A stretch of DNA of 10,654 nt from positions 1 through 10,654 of the forward strand of contig JAHELQ010000147.1 of the NCBI GenBank assembly GCA_024644125.1. The letters run 5' to 3'. This document shows, piece after piece, positions 6,410 to 10,654 of this stretch. The notes below the pieces were generated by a model. It was not told where the DNA came from. It made no database searches and saw nothing but the letters and a program-made list of their open reading frames with translations. How positions within the stretch are numbered: position 1 is the stretch's first letter; each line of letters opens with the position of its first letter. Position numbers and translations under genes: made by a program. This DNA is from Candidatus Aminicenantota bacterium (GTDB lineage Bacteria; Acidobacteriota; Aminicenantia; UBA2199).

Positions 6410-9400
6410 TGGTTGAAGGTGAGATGTATTGGTTCTACCTCCAATAAAGACGGAATCGGCGTCAATGTGGCCGCCACCCTGACGGTCGATGATTTTCCCT
6501 TCTACCAATACCGCGAGGTTTCATCACAATCCACCCGTGGAGGACAGGACGGGCGGATGTTGCATTTTGGCCTTGGTTATGCACCGGGGCTCGACACATT
6601 GACCATTCATTGGCCTTCGGGTTCCCAACAGGAATTGACTAATATCACCGCCAATCAAACAATCACTGTTCTCGAGCAAGAAAATTCCGCCGTTACAGTG
6701 ACTTCTCCCAATGGAGGAGAAGCCTGGGCTCCCTCTACGGTTCACGATATTACCTGGACCTCCAGTTCCATCTCGGGAAATGTGAAGATAGAGTATTCCA
6801 CTGATTTTGGAACTAATTATAATACCATTGCAAGCTCCACTGAAAATGACGGAACATATCAATGGACCACTCCGGTTATCGCTTCATCCTCCTGCGTTAT
6901 AAAAATAAGCACAGTGGACGGAAGTGTGTACGACACAAGCGACGGGGTGTTTGCCGTTATCCCAAACTCCATTACAATCACCGCTCCGTTCGGCGGGGAA
7001 GTGTGGGCCAAAAATAGCATCCACAATATAACGTGGACCACAACCGGAACGGTTGGTAATGTCAAGATTGAGTACCGGCTCAGCGAAGGATCGAGTTATA
7101 ATTCAATCGTCGAGTCGACTGAAAACGACGGGCATTATGAATGGACCGTCCCGAACGCGGAATCCACCGCCTGTCAGATCCGTGTCGGCGATGTGGGAGG
7201 AACGCCTGAAGATCTCAGCGCCGCCTTCACCATTACCGGCGCTTCTATCGCTGAACCGTTTACACATGTGATCAATGATCCGGCGGAATTGATCGGCGAA
7301 CAAGCCTTGTTTACCGCCTGGGGCGACTATAATGGCGATGGCTATCAGGACGTGTTTGTGATCGGCAAGGACAACTCGTCCAATACCATCAGCCGCCAAT
7401 TGTATCAAAACCAAATGAATGGAAGCTTCATCAAAATCACAGATTCGCCGGTGGGTACGGCGTGGGGCTATGAAAAGGCCGCTAATTGGATCGATTACGA
7501 TAAAGACGGCGACCTCGATCTTTACATTGTGCGATCCGATAGTAGCGCCAATCAATTATATGTGAATAACGGGAGCGGAGGCTTCACGAAATTGAACGAC
7601 TTCGCCAACCCTATCGTCAATGATGAATATTCCAGCAGATATGCGACCTGGGGAGATATTGACAATGATGGATATGCCGATCTATTGGTTTTGAACGACG
7701 AGGGAAACTGTCTCTATCAAAACAAAGGCGACGGTGTGTTCGTTAAATTGACAGATAGCGCAACGTATCCAATGCTGTCAACCACCGGATACAATCACGG
7801 CGCGTGGGGCGACTATGATAATGATGGAGACCTTGATATCAGTATCGTTAAATCGAGTACTATCAGTCCTAATCGCCTGTATCGGAATGATGGCCCCGCT
7901 GGATTCGTAGAAATAGTCGATACTACAAATTACCCTATGGTAGGAGATTTTGGGTACTCTCGGACTTGCGCCTGGGGAGATTATGATAATGACGGCTATC
8001 TGGATCTATTTGTGGCCAATAGTGGAGATCAGGCGAATTTTCTCTATCATAACAAAGGGGCGACCGGAGGTTTTGAGAAAGTAACCACAGGGGATATTGT
8101 CACCGAGACAGACGCGAGTTATGGCGGCGAATGGGGCGACTATGACAATGATGGTGATTTAGACCTCTTTGTCTATAATTATAGTTTGCTTTATAGTAAT
8201 GATATTTTTCAAAATGACGGAGATGGAACCTTCACCAATATCTGGGGCGGAGTTGTTACCGCAGGCGCCTACAGTAGTAGCCACGCCTCCTGGGCAGACT
8301 TCAACAACGATGGCTGGTTGGATCTTTATGTCGGTAATCACAGCCCGGCGAATCAGATGTTTAGAAATGTCAGTCCCGTTGTGGGCAATCAGAATAACTG
8401 GATTGTATTGAAGCTTCTAGGGCGCGCCTCCAACACCGATGCCATCGGCGCGCGCGTCAGCGTAAAAACAACAATTGGAGTCGCTGAAATATGGCAATAC
8501 CGCCAGATCACTCAAACCTCGAATAGTATTTTTGAGGAATTTGGTCTCGCAGGGGCGGCGATTGTCGATGAAATCAAGGTAGAATGGCCTTCGGGAATCA
8601 TTCAGACTCTAACGGATATCGCTGTCAATCAATATTTTGTAATCAATGAGCCCGCGTCAATTGACCTTCAATTCCCGAATGGCGGTGAAAATCTAGTGGT
8701 TGGAACCAGTTATGAGATCAGGTGGAATTCATTTGGAAGTATTGGCGATGTCAAATTGGAATACTCTTCAGACAATGGCTCTTCCTACAATATAATCACT
8801 ACCGGGACAAATAATACCGGGAGTTACACCTGGAATGTACCCGCGACAATATCGAATGCTTGTCTGGTGCGAATTTCCACAACAACTGGGCAGGTCCTCG
8901 ATACCAGCGACGCTGTATTCTCAATCCTGGCCTCAGGTACGCCCACCATCCAGTTGGTCTCACCAATGGGTGGAGAAGCGTGGGAAGCGGGAACATATAA
9001 AGCCATTCAATGGATCAGTACCGGTTCCATTTCAAATGTAAAAATAGAGTACTCGATAGACAATGGCGCTACATATTCTACGATAATTGCATCTACAGAG
9101 AATGATGGCCAATGTATCTGGTTATTGCCTGCGACCCCTGCGCTTTCCTGCATAATCAGAGTAAGTGATTTGGACAACGATCCAACCGATATCAGTGGGA
9201 CGTTTCTCATCGTCGCGTCCAATGGCGGTCTAGAAAGAGAAAAACTTTATGGTCTTTCGCTCGACTATCAGGATTCGCGGTCTGCCAACTGGGTTGACTA
9301 TGATGCGGATGGCGATTTAGATATTTTCGTCGGTAATTATGGACAAAATAACAGCCTCTATCGAAACAATGGAGATGGATCCTTCACGACTATCATTGAT

Positions 9401-10654
9401 ACTGCAAATTGCCCAATAGTGGGAGATGGAGGGAATACCCGCGGCAGTTCATGGGGAGATTTTAATAACGATGGTTTCCCGGATTTATATGTGGCCAATC
9501 AAAACGAGGCTAACTGTCTCTATCAAAACAATGGCAATGGCTCTTTCACAAAAATAACCTCCGGCGCGGTCGTAACCGATGTGGCGAATTCCCATGCTTG
9601 CTCCTGGGTTGATTACAATAATGATGGTTTTCTAGATCTATTTGTCTGCAATCGAAATGAAGCCAATAATCTTTATTGCAATAACGGTAACTCCACGTTC
9701 ACGAAAATCTCTTCCGGTGAGATCGTGACCGATGTCGAGAATTCCTTTGGTTGCTCCTGGGGTGATTATGATAATGATAATGACATTGACCTCTTTGTCG
9801 CCAACTACGGTGGAAACAATAACTGTTTGTATCGTAATAACGGTGACGGATCATTTACAAAAATAAATAGCGGAGCTATTGTAAGTGATGGAGGCGATTC
9901 GTTTACCGCTTCGTGGGGAGATTTCGACAATGACGGTTTCCTTGACTTGTTTGTCGGGAACTGGAATGGGCAGAACAATTTCCTCTATCGGAACAATGGA
10001 AACTCTACATTCACAAAAATTACCAGTAGTGTTGTGGTATCCGATGGTGGAGATACTGTCGGGAGCTGTTGGGCGGATTACGACAACGACGGTGACATCG
10101 ATCTTTTTGTCACCAATGATGGAGTGGAGAACAATCATCTGTACCGGAATGATGGAGACGGAGTGTTCACCAGGATAACAGTCGGTGGAGCCGCGACTGA
10201 TGGCGGGGATTCAAGAGGAGCCTGCTGGGGGGATTGTGATAATGATGGCGATGTTGATCTCTATGTAGCCAACAGTAGCGGTGAACGAAACTTTTTTTAT
10301 AGAAACGACGGCAATTGGTTTAGTTGGTTGAAAGTAACGTGTGTCGGCCAATTGGCAAACCGGTCCGCTTTTGGGGCTAATGTCCGCGTCAAAAGCGTCA
10401 TTAATGGCAATTCCGTTTGGCAGAAACGTGAAATAAGCGCTCAGGCCGGCCTGGGCGGTCAAAATAGCGCAGTTCTCAATTTTGGTCTCAATGATGCGGT
10501 TAACGTTGAAGAAATCCAGGTGCAATGGCCCGGTGGCGCCACGCAAACACTGACCAACCAATCGATAAACCAGAGCATCACCATCAGCCAGTCCGTCGCC
10601 CCCTCCATCACCCTCACCGCCCCCAACGGCGGCGAAAGTTGGACTGTAGGAACC
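5411..10654 (+). CDS. FG-GAP / ASPIC-UnbV / Kre9-KNH repeat protein, continuation of the giant gene, runs off the right edge
   Basis: This frame is open from 5372 to the last base with no stop (about 1,750 codons). The order is: FG-GAP block 1 (seven units), ASPIC/UnbV, two Kre9/KNH-like domains, FG-GAP block 2 (seven), ASPIC/UnbV, two Kre9/KNH-like domains, FG-GAP block 3 (seven), ASPIC/UnbV, start of another Kre9/KNH-like domain. FG-GAP units carry DxDxDGxxD Ca2+-binding loops (21 in all) as in integrin-alpha-type beta-propellers. There is no good start: GTG 5411 overlaps the upstream stop and has only a GGGG two bases before it, and TTG 5381 has no ribosome site. The frame also begins mid-blade without an export signal. 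It is therefore most likely the C-terminal part of the 940 gene, separated by a frameshift. Coupled restart at GTG 5411 remains possible. The true C-terminus, and any anchoring or secretion-sorting domain there, lies outside the window. Confidence 0.85.
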   Translation, partial: MDNDGDSDLFVANYGADNYLYVNNGDGSFTKNTSLNIATDGGNSLASAWGDYDNDGDLDLYVANESESNFLYQNNGNGTFTKILTGAVVTDVAASRSCSWADYDNDGYLDLLAVNYNENNNLYHNNGDGTFSKVTDATNPVVSDGGYSNCGNWADLDGDGDLDLFVANDNAQSNFLYRNDGNGSFFAIPTGDVVMALHDSSGACFGDYDGDGDLDLFVANYNQNNALYINSGGFVFTQSTQSDGGASYSCSWVDYDNDGALDLFVANDNQDNFLYRNNGGTLERITSGALVTDGGRSAGHSWCDYNGDGFLDLFIANDQGVNFLYSNVGGNNKWLKVRCIGSTSNKDGIGVNVAATLTVDDFPFYQYREVSSQSTRGGQDGRMLHFGLGYAPGLDTLTIHWPSGSQQELTNITANQTITVLEQENSAVTVTSPNGGEAWAPSTVHDITWTSSSISGNVKIEYSTDFGTNYNTIASSTENDGTYQWTTPVIASSSCVIKISTVDGSVYDTSDGVFAVIPNSITITAPFGGEVWAKNSIHNITWTTTGTVGNVKIEYRLSEGSSYNSIVESTENDGHYEWTVPNAESTACQIRVGDVGGTPEDLSAAFTITGASIAEPFTHVINDPAELIGEQALFTAWGDYNGDGYQDVFVIGKDNSSNTISRQLYQNQMNGSFIKITDSPVGTAWGYEKAANWIDYDKDGDLDLYIVRSDSSANQLYVNNGSGGFTKLNDFANPIVNDEYSSRYATWGDIDNDGYADLLVLNDEGNCLYQNKGDGVFVKLTDSATYPMLSTTGYNHGAWGDYDNDGDLDISIVKSSTISPNRLYRNDGPAGFVEIVDTTNYPMVGDFGYSRTCAWGDYDNDGYLDLFVANSGDQANFLYHNKGATGGFEKVTTGDIVTETDASYGGEWGDYDNDGDLDLFVYNYSLLYSNDIFQNDGDGTFTNIWGGVVTAGAYSSSHASWADFNNDGWLDLYVGNHSPANQMFRNVSPVVGNQNNWIVLKLLGRASNTDAIGARVSVKTTIGVAEIWQYRQITQTSNSIFEEFGLAGAAIVDEIKVEWPSGIIQTLTDIAVNQYFVINEPASIDLQFPNGGENLVVGTSYEIRWNSFGSIGDVKLEYSSDNGSSYNIITTGTNNTGSYTWNVPATISNACLVRISTTTGQVLDTSDAVFSILASGTPTIQLVSPMGGEAWEAGTYKAIQWISTGSISNVKIEYSIDNGATYSTIIASTENDGQCIWLLPATPALSCIIRVSDLDNDPTDISGTFLIVASNGGLEREKLYGLSLDYQDSRSANWVDYDADGDLDIFVGNYGQNNSLYRNNGDGSFTTIIDTANCPIVGDGGNTRGSSWGDFNNDGFPDLYVANQNEANCLYQNNGNGSFTKITSGAVVTDVANSHACSWVDYNNDGFLDLFVCNRNEANNLYCNNGNSTFTKISSGEIVTDVENSFGCSWGDYDNDNDIDLFVANYGGNNNCLYRNNGDGSFTKINSGAIVSDGGDSFTASWGDFDNDGFLDLFVGNWNGQNNFLYRNNGNSTFTKITSSVVVSDGGDTVGSCWADYDNDGDIDLFVTNDGVENNHLYRNDGDGVFTRITVGGAATDGGDSRGACWGDCDNDGDVDLYVANSSGERNFFYRNDGNWFSWLKVTCVGQLANRSAFGANVRVKSVINGNSVWQKREISAQAGLGGQNSAVLNFGLNDAVNVEEIQVQWPGGATQTLTNQSINQSITISQSVAPSITLTAPNGGESWTVGT
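6410..6685 (+). repeat. ASPIC/UnbV domain 1
   Basis: The protein begins WLKVRCIGSTSNKDGIG, continues with YQYREVSSQS, MLHFGLGYA and IHWPSGSQQELTN, and ends near QTITVLEQ. These are the hallmarks of the ASPIC/UnbV domain, which usually sits directly C-terminal to FG-GAP repeats in secreted bacterial proteins, as it does here. Its precise function is not known. This is the most canonical of the three copies. Confidence 0.88.
6692..7240 (+). repeat. Two Kre9/KNH-like domains, set 2
   Basis: Units start at 6692 (VTVTSPNGGEAWAPS) and 6971 (ITITAPFGGEVWAKN). Both carry ITW...G..GNVKIEY, a Y.(T/S)I....ENDG.Y.WT.P core and a Cys strand (CVIKIS, CQIRVG). They link the first ASPIC/UnbV domain to the second propeller. 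The second unit's 'TTGTVGNVKIEY' closely matches the third unit of set 1. Confidence 0.82.
7244..8398 (+). repeat. FG-GAP/VCBS block 2: seven units, probable seven-bladed beta-propeller
   Basis: The first Ca2+ loop is at 7325 (DYNGDGYQD) and the last at 8297 (DFNNDGWLD). Between them are DYDKDGDLD, DIDNDGYAD, DYDNDGDLD, DYDNDGYLD and DYDNDGDLD. This block is the most diverged of the three: the first blade has a long insertion after its loop (DVFVIGKDNSSNTISRQLY), and several blades replace VAN with VLN, IVK or IVR. All seven loops keep their acidic ligands. Confidence 0.87.
8399..8650 (+). repeat. ASPIC/UnbV domain 2, divergent
   Basis: It begins WIVLKLLGRASNTDAIGARV and ends with VEWPSGIIQTLTDIAVNQY, both good matches to the family. 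The middle is shorter and the usual HFGLG is replaced by FEEFGLAG. The domain keeps its place between a propeller and a Kre9/KNH pair. Confidence 0.82.
8660..9217 (+). repeat. Two Kre9/KNH-like domains, set 3
   Basis: Units start at 8660 (IDLQFPNGGENLVVG) and 8948 (IQLVSPMGGEAWEAG). They show the IRW or IQW strand, a (D/N)VK(L/I)EYS.DNG core, a W strand and the Cys strand (CLVRIS, CIIRVS). They link the second ASPIC/UnbV domain to the third propeller. The second copy ends DLDNDPTDISGTF, close to DGDPTDTSERF in set 1. Confidence 0.82.
9227..10324 (+). repeat. FG-GAP/VCBS block 3: seven units, probable seven-bladed beta-propeller
   Basis: The first loop is at 9296 (DYDADGDLD) and the last at 10232 (DCDNDGDVD). 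The blades are very regular, about 50 residues, with LYRNNGDGSFTKI-type strands and (I/V)V(T/S)D turns. The fourth loop (9764-9790) reads DYDNDNDID, with Asn in place of the usual Gly. Blades 2-4 resemble blades 2-3 of block 1 at DNA level (for example around 5672 and 9569). Confidence 0.88.
10325..10591 (+). repeat. ASPIC/UnbV domain 3
   Basis: It begins WLKVTCVGQLANRSAFGANV and continues with WQKREISAQAGLGGQ, LNFGLNDAV and VQWPGGATQTLTNQ, then the SITIS end. These match the ASPIC/UnbV pattern seen in copy 1, with WPGG for WPSG and NFGLN for HFGLG. Confidence 0.86.
10607..10654 (+). repeat. Start of another Kre9/KNH-like domain, cut by the right edge
   Basis: The last 16 codons read ITLTAPNGGESWTVG, the opening strand and GGE motif of the same linker domain seen after each earlier ASPIC/UnbV copy. 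The pattern predicts that the protein, and possibly a further propeller or a C-terminal sorting domain, continues beyond the window. Confidence 0.75.

Noticed and set aside
7103..7555. 150-residue minus-strand ORF opposite propeller block 2
   Set aside because: It is antisense to FG-GAP coding sequence. The repeated GATNATGAT-type codons create open antisense frames rich in Ile and Val; several similar shadows occur across 5588-10561.
5341..10654. Regular repeats considered as CRISPR or non-coding satellite
   Set aside because: The repeats are ~150 bases, diverged at third codon positions, and translate to conserved FG-GAP units in one open frame, so they are protein repeats.

Overview
The window looks like chromosomal DNA from a free-living, probably Gram-negative environmental bacterium. 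It has moderate GC coding DNA, consensus-like sigma-70 promoter elements, Shine-Dalgarno sites and no introns. Very long secreted proteins built from YD/RHS repeats, Kre9/KNH-like 'SPNGGE' domains, FG-GAP/VCBS repeats and ASPIC/UnbV domains are common in uncultivated lineages related to the FCB and PVC groups. That placement is inference from domain content and is weak; no taxonomic marker gene is present.

Layout: (1) Bases 1-458, minus strand: the N-terminal part of a chloramphenicol acetyltransferase-family enzyme that runs off the left edge, with a clear promoter at 491-520. (2) Bases 521-939: an AT-rich divergent intergenic region with several perfect inverted repeats, an extended -10 promoter at 794-799 and a strong ribosome binding site before ATG 940. 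(3) Bases 940-5418, plus strand: an exported RHS/YD-repeat protein that ends in three Kre9/KNH-like domains and the first half of an FG-GAP blade, where the frame is broken by a stop. (4) Bases 5372-10654: a different plus-strand frame that stays open to the right edge and continues the same blade. It holds three blocks of exactly seven FG-GAP units, each block followed by an ASPIC/UnbV domain, with Kre9/KNH-like pairs between them. A further Kre9/KNH-like domain is starting at the edge.

The simplest reading is that 940 to beyond 10654 is one giant surface or secreted protein gene (more than 3,200 codons) carrying a single frameshift near 5404-5413. The frameshift could be a real mutation, a switch, or a sequencing/assembly error. 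The protein would be an exported YD-repeat shell followed by a string of Ca2+-binding seven-bladed beta-propellers separated by beta-sandwich-like spacers. An adhesive or structural role outside the cell is inferred, not shown. The gene has no RHS core motif and no C-terminal toxin within the window, so it does not look like a standard RHS polymorphic toxin. No RNA genes, insertion sequences or CRISPR arrays were seen.
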